A stretch of 5,815 nt of DNA from Bacteroidota bacterium (GTDB lineage Bacteria > Bacteroidota > Bacteroidia > M30B66): contig JAGQVC010000124.1 of the NCBI GenBank assembly GCA_020438185.1, positions 1-5,815 of the forward strand, written 5' to 3'. Positions 1 through 5,420 of this stretch are shown here, in pieces (position 1 is the stretch's first letter; every line of letters starts with the position of its first letter). Made by a program: the position numbers and the translations under genes. A model generated the notes under the pieces. It was not told the origin of the DNA, did not search any database, and saw only the letters and a list, made by a program, of their open reading frames with translations.

Positions 1-138
1 CAGATTCCTATGTTGATTTTGACAGTAATTCTTTGGAGAGCCTGGCAAAAGAAGCACTACGCAAATGCTTCCTTATGGTCAAAACTTGTAATCACCGGCG
101 GCGTACTTTCAATGTTCATGTTCAGATTTCTAAATTAA
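1..138 (+). CDS. C-terminal end of a membrane protein, probably UbiA-family prenyltransferase (partial)
   Basis: The window opens inside a reading frame that runs 45 codons to a TAA at 136-138. The visible tail is hydrophobic, with a segment IPMLILTVILWRAW, then a short polar stretch (QKKHYANASLWSK), then a second hydrophobic segment (LVITGGVLSMFMF) ending at RFLN. This alternation fits the last two membrane helices of a polytopic protein. From memory, Bacteroidota often carry a UbiA-type prenyltransferase (annotated geranylgeranylglycerol-phosphate geranylgeranyltransferase) directly upstream of maf. Its end has a similar helix, charged aromatic loop and final 'GxLSM'-like helix. The family call therefore rests on context and a short resemblance. 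The catalytic aspartate-rich motifs lie outside the window and cannot be checked. Only one base separates its stop from the maf start, which indicates an operon. Confidence 0.5.
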   Translation, partial: QIPMLILTVILWRAWQKKHYANASLWSKLVITGGVLSMFMFRFLN

Positions 139-139
139 A

Positions 140-727
140 TTGATAAATTTATCTGAAAAATTCAAGTCTCACAGAATTCTGCTTGGCTCAGCTTCCCCGC
201 GAAGGAAACAGCTTTTAACAGACCTGGAAATTCCTTTTGAAGTGCTTCAGTTTTCAGTGGAAGAAAGTTATCCCGCTAACCTGAAACGCGAGTCAGTCGC
301 TTTATATCTTGCATCTCTCAAAGCCGCTGCAGGTAAGAATTTTATTCAAGATAATGACCTGCTGATAACCGCAGATACGATTGTGTGGCTTGACCCTGAA
401 GTTTTGAATAAGCCGGCTGACGCCGCAGAAGCAAAACGAATGCTTTACCGTTTATCAGGCAAAACCCATGAAGTCATTACCGGAGTAAGTATTTCAGATG
501 TTAAAAAAAGTAGTTCTTTCTATGCGGTTACCGAAGTTACCTTTAAAAGCCTGCTCGAGGAAGAAATTGATTGGTATATCAGCAAGTATAAGCCGTTCGA
601 TAAGGCAGGTTCTTATGGTATACAGGAATGGATTGGTCAAATTGGAATTGAGAAAATAAACGGATCATATACTAATGTTGTTGGACTGCCATTGTCCGAT
701 TTGTATGCAGAATTAAAGAGATTCTGA
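140..727 (+). CDS. maf: Maf-like nucleoside triphosphate pyrophosphatase (dTTP/UTP type)
   Basis: This 195-residue protein has full family length. Maf/YhdE proteins are cytoplasmic pyrophosphatases that hydrolyse non-canonical or excess nucleoside triphosphates (typically dTTP, UTP and modified pyrimidine forms) to the monophosphate plus pyrophosphate, and are linked to house-cleaning and division control. Family motifs occur in order: the phosphate-binding SASPRR at residues 17-22, TADT at 77-80 with the probable catalytic Asp79, KPAD at 91-94, SGKTHEV at 106-112, and KAGSYGIQ at 155-162. GSYTNVVGLPL at 175-185 marks the YhdE (dTTP/UTP) rather than the YceF (m7GTP) subgroup. The start is TTG at 140. 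An in-frame stop lies at 131-133, and no ATG occurs before the SASPRR motif, so a TTG (or an ATT at 134) is forced. The start is one base after the upstream stop, consistent with translational coupling. No Shine-Dalgarno is seen, as is usual in Bacteroidota. Confidence 0.95.
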   Translation: MINLSEKFKSHRILLGSASPRRKQLLTDLEIPFEVLQFSVEESYPANLKRESVALYLASLKAAAGKNFIQDNDLLITADTIVWLDPEVLNKPADAAEAKRMLYRLSGKTHEVITGVSISDVKKSSSFYAVTEVTFKSLLEEEIDWYISKYKPFDKAGSYGIQEWIGQIGIEKINGSYTNVVGLPLSDLYAELKRF

Positions 728-742
728 TACTTGATTTTAATC

Positions 743-771
743 AAAGGGATTGCGAGGAGGTTTTCTCTTTT
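743..771 (+). terminator. Candidate weak terminator after maf
   Basis: AAAGGGA (743-749) can pair with TCTCTTT (764-770) as a 7-bp stem with one G-U pair, with a 14-nt loop, starting 16 bases after the maf stop. It is followed by T-rich DNA (TGGTTGTTTTTACC), but not by a clean T tract. A smaller stem, TTGAT/ATCAA (731-735/740-744), partly overlaps it. The position suits a terminator for the UbiA-maf unit, but the stem is AT-rich and such pairings arise by chance in this composition. Confidence 0.25.
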
Positions 772-834
772 GGTTGTTTTTACCTTTTAGAAATTGATAA
801 ATTGCTTTAGAATACTTTGCAATTTGATAATTTG

Positions 835-863
835 TTGCTTTCCTTGCTTCAAGATTAAATTTG
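835..863 (+). promoter_or_regulatory. Candidate Bacteroidota promoter for the T9SS protein gene
   Basis: TAAATTTG at 856-863 matches the Bacteroidota -7 consensus TAnnTTTG exactly. A TTG at 835-837 lies 18 bases upstream as a possible -33 element. Transcription from here would leave a leader of roughly 210 bases before the ATG at 1083, which is long. A second imperfect candidate, TTAATTTG at 905-912 with TTG at 885-887, is also present. Because the region is rich in TTTG, chance matches are likely. Confidence 0.25.
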
Positions 864-1082
864 AGTGTTTGTAGTTCCGGGTAATTGTTTTTCAAATTTT
901 ATATTTAATTTGAATTAAAATCTGGAATTAGCATATGATATTACTCTGCCAGAATTATTTATTGAATATTTGACTAAAAAAAATCGTTAAAAATGCGCAG
1001 CAAACGAATGTAGCACCAATACAGGTTCTATGCTGTAATTAATTGACTTATATGTAAATTGCGCAGATTTCTTCAACTACAC

Positions 1083-2870
1083 ATGCTACGATTTACTTAC
1101 TTCTTTTTATTCTTTCTGCTTGCTCTCTCTGCTGCACAGGCTCAAAATACGACTTGTGCTAATGCTATCAGAATATGTCTGAACACACCTGTAACTTACC
1201 CTGCTTCAACCGGAGCCGGAGCTGCAGAATCCGGACCTGATTACGGTTGCCTTGGTTCTGAACCTAATCCTGCCTGGTTCATTTTTCGGATAGACAATCC
1301 CGGAACCCATTCGATTCAGGAAACGAATTCGCAAGGAAGAGATTTGGATTTTATCTTGTACGGTCCGTTTCAGAATGAAACAGGCAATTGCGGGAACCTT
1401 ACAGCAGCAAATACAGCTGATTGCAGTTATGCCGGTGGAGCAACTGAATCGATAGACTTTACATCTGTTAATCAAGGTGATTACTACATTCTACTCGTCA
1501 CAAACTTCTCGAATCAACCTACCAATGTGACTTTTAATCAGACATCGGGCACAGGGACCTTCGATTGCAATTTTACCGGAGAATGTCAGATTAGTTTAGT
1601 TACAACCAACCCCGGCGATTGTGATTCTCTTACCAACACTTATACGCTGCAAGGTTCCGTTTTTTCTTTTTATCCGCCTGCCGGCGGACAATTAATTGTT
1701 AGCTCAGGGGGAGAAACCCAGACAATTAATGGTCCGTTCAATAACACCACATCATTTAGTATTTCCGGATTGCCATCGAATGGGGCTGCATCCACGGTAA
1801 GCGCAAGTTTTAATGCAACTTCTGGATGTTCCTCAACTGCCAACTTTACTGCACCATCAGGTTGTCTTCCATGCGTGGCTTCTGCAATAAGTAATGGTCC
1901 TGTATGTGCGGGGCAAACATTAGAACTCACAACCAATTACGCAGCACTGGCAGATTATCAATGGACAGGACCCAATGGTTTCAGCTCAACAGAAGCAAAT
2001 CCTGTAATTGAAGGTGTTACGATAGCCGCGACCGGTACATATACGGTACTTATTGAGGGGCAAAACTGTGTTTCTGAGAGGGACGTAGAAGTAGAAATAA
2101 TAGGTGCTCCCGATGCGGTTATCACTACTCCTTCTGACACAATTTGCGAAGGAAGTATTTTATTTTTAGGTGCTGCAGAAATACCAGGGGCAACCTGGTC
2201 CTGGGCCGGACCTCTTGCGTATTCCTCTTCCGCACGAAACAATCAAATTCTTGACGCGCAACCTGAAAATTCCGGACTTTACGTAGTTTCGGCAGAACGA
2301 GCCGGATGCACTGGTGTGCCGGATTCAGTGTATTATTTGGTTAATGCCAATCCGGAGATTTCTATAGTTGGAGACACCATTCAGACTCCCGGGGAAGCAG
2401 GCATAATTTATATAAGCGGACCATCAGGCATGACCTATTACTGGAATTTTATTGGCGATGAAACGTTAATTGATCTGGCGGTATATACAGGGAATAACGA
2501 CACACTTGCTGTGTTTTGGGACGATAGAGAAGGCGATTTATTAATTCAGGTAGTAGGTATTGATGAGAATGGATGTGCCAGCAATCAGGCCGTTTTATCA
2601 ACACATATCACAAATGCTGATTTTATCCCTGGAATCGGAAACACAGACAGCTTTCAGGTGTATCCCAATCCGGCAAGAGACAATATTAATCTTGCGAATA
2701 ATTCAAAGGCTGAGCTTATATGTGCTTTATACTCATCTGAAGGTAAGTTGATTAAATCATTTGATCTGCCGCGGCAATCAGTAGTTTCCGTTAATCTGGA
2801 CCAACTTGATACAGGGCTCTATTTTGTGAGATCGGGTAGCTCTATTCGCAAGTTTGTTATTGCCCGTTAA
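1083..2870 (+). CDS. T9SS-exported multidomain extracellular protein with Ig/PKD-like domains and type A C-terminal sorting domain
   Basis: From ATG 1083 this is 595 residues. MLRFTYFFLFFLLALSAAQA is a Sec signal peptide, probably cleaved after AQA (residue 20). Residues about 25-165 form the cysteine-containing N-terminal domain common in Bacteroidota surface proteins, with landmarks YGCL, PNPAWF, LDFILYGPF, DCSYAGG and YYILLVTNFSNQPTN. A beta-rich segment (about 165-263) follows. Next come two Ig-like modules, each beginning near a 'xxCxG' strand (about 264-341 and 342-420), and a PKD-like segment (about 421-510) with YYWNF and VVGIDENGCASNQ. The last 70 residues are a T9SS type A sorting domain: VYPNPARDN at 526-534, then GKLIKSF, a 'L-x-x-L-x-T-G-L-Y-F-V' strand and terminal KFVIAR. 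The protein should cross the outer membrane by T9SS and be surface-bound or released. No catalytic domain is visible, so an adhesive or structural role is inference. An in-frame TTG at 1059 adds eight residues (MRRFLQLH) and is the alternative start. No partner gene lies beside it. Confidence 0.9.
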   Translation: MLRFTYFFLFFLLALSAAQAQNTTCANAIRICLNTPVTYPASTGAGAAESGPDYGCLGSEPNPAWFIFRIDNPGTHSIQETNSQGRDLDFILYGPFQNETGNCGNLTAANTADCSYAGGATESIDFTSVNQGDYYILLVTNFSNQPTNVTFNQTSGTGTFDCNFTGECQISLVTTNPGDCDSLTNTYTLQGSVFSFYPPAGGQLIVSSGGETQTINGPFNNTTSFSISGLPSNGAASTVSASFNATSGCSSTANFTAPSGCLPCVASAISNGPVCAGQTLELTTNYAALADYQWTGPNGFSSTEANPVIEGVTIAATGTYTVLIEGQNCVSERDVEVEIIGAPDAVITTPSDTICEGSILFLGAAEIPGATWSWAGPLAYSSSARNNQILDAQPENSGLYVVSAERAGCTGVPDSVYYLVNANPEISIVGDTIQTPGEAGIIYISGPSGMTYYWNFIGDETLIDLAVYTGNNDTLAVFWDDREGDLLIQVVGIDENGCASNQAVLSTHITNADFIPGIGNTDSFQVYPNPARDNINLANNSKAELICALYSSEGKLIKSFDLPRQSVVSVNLDQLDTGLYFVRSGSSIRKFVIAR

Positions 2871-2871
2871 G

Positions 2872-2916
2872 AAGTACAGCTTAAGGTTGATTTATATACC
2901 TGCGAACTGTACTTTT
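2872..2916 (+). terminator. Inverted repeat, probable terminator of the T9SS protein gene
   Basis: AAGTACAG (2872-2879) and CTGTACTT (2907-2914) form a perfect 8-bp inverted repeat beginning two bases after the stop codon. An inner stem, AGGT/ACCT (2884-2887/2898-2901), shortens the open loop. The right arm ends in a TTTT run (2913-2916), as expected of a factor-independent terminator, although the stem is AT-rich, the loop long and the T run short. The same bases contribute to the promoter of the next gene, so the repeat could instead be an operator. Confidence 0.45.
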
Positions 2917-2917
2917 G
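2887..2917 (+). promoter_or_regulatory. Bacteroidota-type promoter for the DUF1573-yajC unit
   Basis: TTG at 2887-2889 and TACTTTTG at 2910-2917 are separated by 20 bases. They match the Bacteroidota sigma-A consensus (-33 TTG and -7 TAnnTTTG). Transcription would start around 2922-2926, giving a leader of only about 10-13 bases before the ATG at 2935. It is the best promoter match in the window and sits directly before the lipoprotein gene. It overlaps the inverted repeat that ends the preceding gene. Confidence 0.65.
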
Positions 2918-2934
2918 CAACCTAATTTATTTTC

Positions 2935-3396
2935 ATGAACAGATTCTATATACCAGCATTGTTGTTCAGCACAGCGATTTTTTTAATCTCCTGTGATCAA
3001 AAAGGAGATGGTAAGATTACTCCTGATATGATTAACAACTCTGCAACCGCCACGAATAAGGATATCCCTTCATCAGAAATCAAATTCGATGAAGACACTT
3101 TCAATTTTGGAACTGTAATCGAAGGGGAAAAAGTGGCTCACTCATTCAGCTTTACAAATACAGGTAAACACGATTTAATTATTTCAAAAGCTCTTGGTAG
3201 CTGTGGTTGTACCGTACCGGAATGGCCTAAAGAGCCAATCAGGCCGGGACAGAAATCATCTATTGATGTTGTGTTTAATAGCGACAGAAGGGTTGGAAAA
3301 GCCATGAAAGATGTGACGGTTTATGCAAATACAGAACCGTCAACTCATAAAGTAGTAATTACCGGATTTGTAAAAGGAGATCCTTCAGAGGAATAA
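2935..3396 (+). CDS. DUF1573 domain lipoprotein
   Basis: This is a 153-residue predicted lipoprotein. The N-terminus MNRFYIPALLFSTAIFLISC carries a lipobox (LISC) with the acylated cysteine at residue 20. A polar linker (about 21-47) leads to one DUF1573 domain (about 48-147), a compact Ig-like beta fold related to the ASPM/SPD-2/Hydin type. Typical landmarks are FNFGTVIEGEKVAHSFSFTN (56-75), the GSCGC motif at 88-92 followed by TVPEWPKEPIRPGQ, and a final strand ending VVITGFV. The molecular function of DUF1573 proteins is unknown. The lipid anchor places it in the envelope, probably facing the periplasm. The ATG at 2935 sits about 10-13 bases after the predicted transcription start. yajC begins five bases after its stop, so the two are almost certainly co-transcribed. 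In other Bacteroidota, as I recall, this gene lies between nusB and yajC. Confidence 0.9.
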   Translation: MNRFYIPALLFSTAIFLISCDQKGDGKITPDMINNSATATNKDIPSSEIKFDEDTFNFGTVIEGEKVAHSFSFTNTGKHDLIISKALGSCGCTVPEWPKEPIRPGQKSSIDVVFNSDRRVGKAMKDVTVYANTEPSTHKVVITGFVKGDPSEE

Positions 3397-3401
3397 TTAA
3401 T

Positions 3402-3713
3402 ATGATGAACAATATATTACTGGCAGCCGGATCAAGTGGAGGTATGGCACAAATGCTTCCCATGTTACTGATTATTGTGGTTTTTTATTTCTTTATGATA
3501 AGACCACAAATGAAGAAGGCGAAGGAGGCAAAGCAGATGCGTGAACGTCTGGCCAAAGGTGACAGAATCGTTACTATTGGAGGGATTCACGGGAAAATCA
3601 CAGATATGGATGATTCAACATTCGTTATCGAAATCGAAAGTGGTCAGAAATTGAGAATCGAGAAAACTGCAATAAGCAGTAATCCTCAGGATCAGTTGCA
3701 AGCTCCAAAGTAA
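3402..3713 (+). CDS. yajC: Preprotein translocase subunit YajC
   Basis: This 103-residue protein has the length and layout of YajC, the small accessory subunit that associates with SecDF and SecYEG in the inner membrane. A short N-terminal tail rich in Gly, Ser and Met (1-17) is followed by one transmembrane helix (about 18-33, MLPMLLIIVVFYFFMI). Next come the family signature RPQMKK (34-39), a basic helix (AKEAKQMRERL), and the cytoplasmic beta domain with GDRIVTIGGIHGKI and the 'IEIESGQKLRIEKTAI' segment. Two consecutive ATG codons (3402 and 3405) are possible starts; the first is used here. It follows the DUF1573 stop by five bases and probably depends on the promoter at 2887-2917. Nothing is missing from the family pattern. 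Confidence 0.96.
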   Translation: MMNNILLAAGSSGGMAQMLPMLLIIVVFYFFMIRPQMKKAKEAKQMRERLAKGDRIVTIGGIHGKITDMDDSTFVIEIESGQKLRIEKTAISSNPQDQLQAPK

Positions 3714-3851
3714 GAAAGGTACATCTGCTTTATCGGGTTTTCATAAATCATTGATAGTCTCTCAAGGGCAATCAGGGAATACGCCTGCAATAGAATTTTA
3801 TTGCCATATTGCATCATGTAAAGTGTTTCTTTACATAGTCGACACTTATAA
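3714..3851. other. Intergenic region with several potential hairpins between yajC and the YbbR gene
   Basis: This 138-bp gap contains short complementary segments clustered toward its right end. GCAATA (3787-3792) pairs with TATTGC (3799-3804). TGCAATA (3786-3792) can alternatively pair with TATTGCA (3807-3813). GGCAAT (3767-3772) can pair with ATTGCC (3800-3805). No TAnnTTTG promoter and no clean stem plus T-tract terminator were found, so read-through from yajC into the YbbR gene is possible. The gap may be a leader or processing region, but nothing in it matches a riboswitch family I recognise. Confidence 0.4.
3816..3836 (+). repeat. Perfect 8-bp hairpin just upstream of the YbbR gene start
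   Basis: ATGTAAAG (3816-3823) and CTTTACAT (3829-3836) are perfect inverted copies around a 5-nt loop (TGTTT), ending 15 bases before the ATG at 3852. There is no T tract after it, so it is not a standard terminator. A competing 6-bp pairing uses AAGTGT (3821-3826) with ACACTT (3842-3847). The two stems cannot form together, and the second ends only four bases before the start codon. The element could be a regulator-binding palindrome or an RNA structure affecting translation. Confidence 0.5.
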
Positions 3852-4838
3852 ATGGCAGCCAGGAATAATTCAATTAAGCGAAAGAAATTTCTATCCAGGA
3901 AGAATCTGATAGTATTTTTTGTTTGTTTATCAATCTCAACACTGTTTTGGTTTTTGCTGGCATTTAACGGATATTATTCAACCAGTATAACCGTTCCGGT
4001 TGAATATATTAATCTGCCTGAGAAGCGTATGATGGTTGAGAAATTACCAGCTACGGTTGATATTTCCATTTCAGGTTCCGGCTATCAGCTTCTTTCATAT
4101 ATGCTTCGTCCCGGTAATGCAAAAGTATTGCTCGATGGCAGAAACATTGGAGTTAAACCAAGTCTGAAAGACCGAAACGCCTTCATAACAACTTATCATG
4201 GAATAGATTTCTTTAATAGGGAACACGGCGACGTTAAAGCCTTGAATATTCAACCGGATACTATATTTTTTTCGTTTTTTAACCGGGGAGTTCAAAAAGT
4301 GCCGGTAAAACTGGATGCATCACTTTCGTTTAGAAAGCAATATTATTTGACAGATTCAATCAGGATAACTCCTGACAGTATTATTATAAGCGGACCGGCA
4401 GAAAGGCTGGATTCAATTTTCAGAATTCCAACAGAAAAACTCAAGCTTGACGATATTGCAGAAAGTGGCAGTTTTACACTTAAAATTGTACAGCCCGACA
4501 GTCTTCTTTCGTATGAACCACTTGAGGTGACAGTGAACCTGAATGTGGATAAATATACCGAAGTGGTATATACAGTTCCTGTTAGGATGGAGCATTTAAT
4601 TAGCGCCGATTCTCTTGATATCTATCCTGCTGAAGTTGAGTTGTCTTGTATGGTTGCCTTAAGCAATTTTAATAAATTAAGTGCAAGTTCATTTGTGGTG
4701 GCCGCAGATGCATTTGATTTACGGGAATCAAAAAGCAGTAAAATGATGCTCTATATTCGTGAGGCTCCCTTCTTTGTTAGGAATATTAAGATTAAACCTG
4801 AGACTATCGAATATATTATCCGGAAAAAAGAAAACTAA
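3852..4838 (+). CDS. YbbR-like (CdaR-family) membrane-anchored protein
   Basis: This 328-residue protein has a short basic N-terminus (NNSIKRKKFLSRK), a single membrane helix at about 18-38 (NLIVFFVCLSISTLFWFLLAF), and a large beta-rich region outside the membrane. That region reads as successive YbbR-type modules, of which I can place three or four. Their strand ends carry the recurring 'P-D/E-T/S-I' pattern: PDTI at 135-138, PDSI at 174-177 and PETI at 316-319, with the related IYPAEVEL nearer the end. In Firmicutes the YbbR protein CdaR binds and modulates the diadenylate cyclase CdaA (c-di-AMP synthesis). Whether the Bacteroidota homologue does the same is not established by this sequence, and no cyclase gene is in the window. 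It precedes coaE by three bases, matching the order known in this phylum. The ATG at 3852 begins the basic leader; no Shine-Dalgarno is seen. Confidence 0.85.
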   Translation: MAARNNSIKRKKFLSRKNLIVFFVCLSISTLFWFLLAFNGYYSTSITVPVEYINLPEKRMMVEKLPATVDISISGSGYQLLSYMLRPGNAKVLLDGRNIGVKPSLKDRNAFITTYHGIDFFNREHGDVKALNIQPDTIFFSFFNRGVQKVPVKLDASLSFRKQYYLTDSIRITPDSIIISGPAERLDSIFRIPTEKLKLDDIAESGSFTLKIVQPDSLLSYEPLEVTVNLNVDKYTEVVYTVPVRMEHLISADSLDIYPAEVELSCMVALSNFNKLSASSFVVAADAFDLRESKSSKMMLYIREAPFFVRNIKIKPETIEYIIRKKEN

Positions 4839-4841
4839 TTC

Positions 4842-5420
4842 ATGAGAGTAATCGGGATTACAGGAGGAATTGGTAGCGGGAAATCTACCGTATGTGCCAT
4901 ATTATCGGCCATGGGATATCCTGTGTACAATTCGGACAATCGTGCTGCAGTCCTCATGCAGGAGTCACCTCTGATTCAAAGTAAAATAAGAGAGCTATTT
5001 GGCGAATCTGTTTTTTCAGCCGAGGGCAAACCTGACCGTGCTAAAATTGGTTCGCTTGTTTTTAATGATGCTGTAGAGCTTAATAAATTGAATTCTATTA
5101 TTCATCCTGCCGTAGGCAGTGATTTTTATGATTGGTTAGCGAAGCAAAATTCCAGTCTGGTATTTAAAGAATCTGCAATTATTTTTGAGCACAATCTTCA
5201 GGAAAATCTGGATGCAGTCTGGCTTGTTTATGCACCTGAAAAAATGCGTATTGCCCGGGTTATGAAAAGAGGACTTTCGAAAGATGAAATAAAGGCAAGA
5301 ATGAGTAAACAAATAGCACCTGAAATTGCCATTGATAAATCCGATTCTATCATTATCAATGACGAGTTGGAAGCATTAATTCCACAACTGATTAAATTGA
5401 CTCAATCGTTTAATTCTTGA
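4842..5420 (+). CDS. coaE: Dephospho-CoA kinase
   Basis: The 192-residue product is a P-loop kinase that phosphorylates the 3'-hydroxyl of dephospho-CoA with ATP, the last step of coenzyme A synthesis in the cytoplasm. The Walker A sequence GGIGSGKST is at residues 8-16. YNSDNRA (29-35) includes Asp32, which corresponds in position to the catalytic aspartate of the family. LNSIIHPAV (83-91) holds the conserved His-Pro, and near the end come the 'K-A-R-M-S-K-Q' lid segment and the 'SIIIND' strand. Length is slightly below the E. coli enzyme (about 206) and within the family range. One small departure is IFEHNL, where many homologues have a 'L/F-F-E-S/T-G' type sequence. The gene starts three bases after the YbbR stop, and its TGA overlaps the ATG of nnr by one base, so the three genes form one unit. 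Confidence 0.95.
   Translation: MRVIGITGGIGSGKSTVCAILSAMGYPVYNSDNRAAVLMQESPLIQSKIRELFGESVFSAEGKPDRAKIGSLVFNDAVELNKLNSIIHPAVGSDFYDWLAKQNSSLVFKESAIIFEHNLQENLDAVWLVYAPEKMRIARVMKRGLSKDEIKARMSKQIAPEIAIDKSDSIIINDELEALIPQLIKLTQSFNS

Larger units (their letters stand above)
728..1058. other. AT-rich intergenic region, no gene seen
   Basis: These 331 bases between maf and the T9SS-exported protein gene hold no convincing coding frame: the longest ATG-started frames I read are about 6-12 codons (for example from 935 and 994). The stretch is strongly AT-rich with several TTTG-containing runs. It most likely contains the end of the maf transcript and the promoter and leader of the downstream gene. A weak hairpin and a weak promoter candidate are listed separately. 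I recognise no tRNA, riboswitch or repeat family here. Confidence 0.6.

Noticed and set aside
1053..1058. ATG immediately followed by TAA just upstream of the T9SS gene, as a minimal upstream ORF
   Set aside because: A start-stop pair is easily produced by chance in AT-rich DNA, and nothing else supports a regulatory role.
994..1066. Direct repeat TGCGCAG at 994-1000 and 1060-1066 before the T9SS protein gene
   Set aside because: Seven bases in two copies 66 bases apart is weak, no third copy is seen, and the second copy may lie inside the coding region if the TTG start is used.
1206..2242. Open frames of about 90 codons on the - strand inside the T9SS protein gene (1206-1475, 1670-1936, 1958-2242)
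   Set aside because: They lie opposite a clearly coding + strand frame, have no recognisable domains, and read as low-complexity shadows of that gene.
2560..2751. A 63-codon + strand frame within the T9SS protein gene
   Set aside because: It overlaps the conserved sorting-domain coding sequence in another frame, and its product has no family resemblance.
4095..4595. Two - strand frames (66 and 60 codons) opposite the YbbR gene
   Set aside because: Their composition is arbitrary, they have no motif, and they are fully covered by a well-supported gene.
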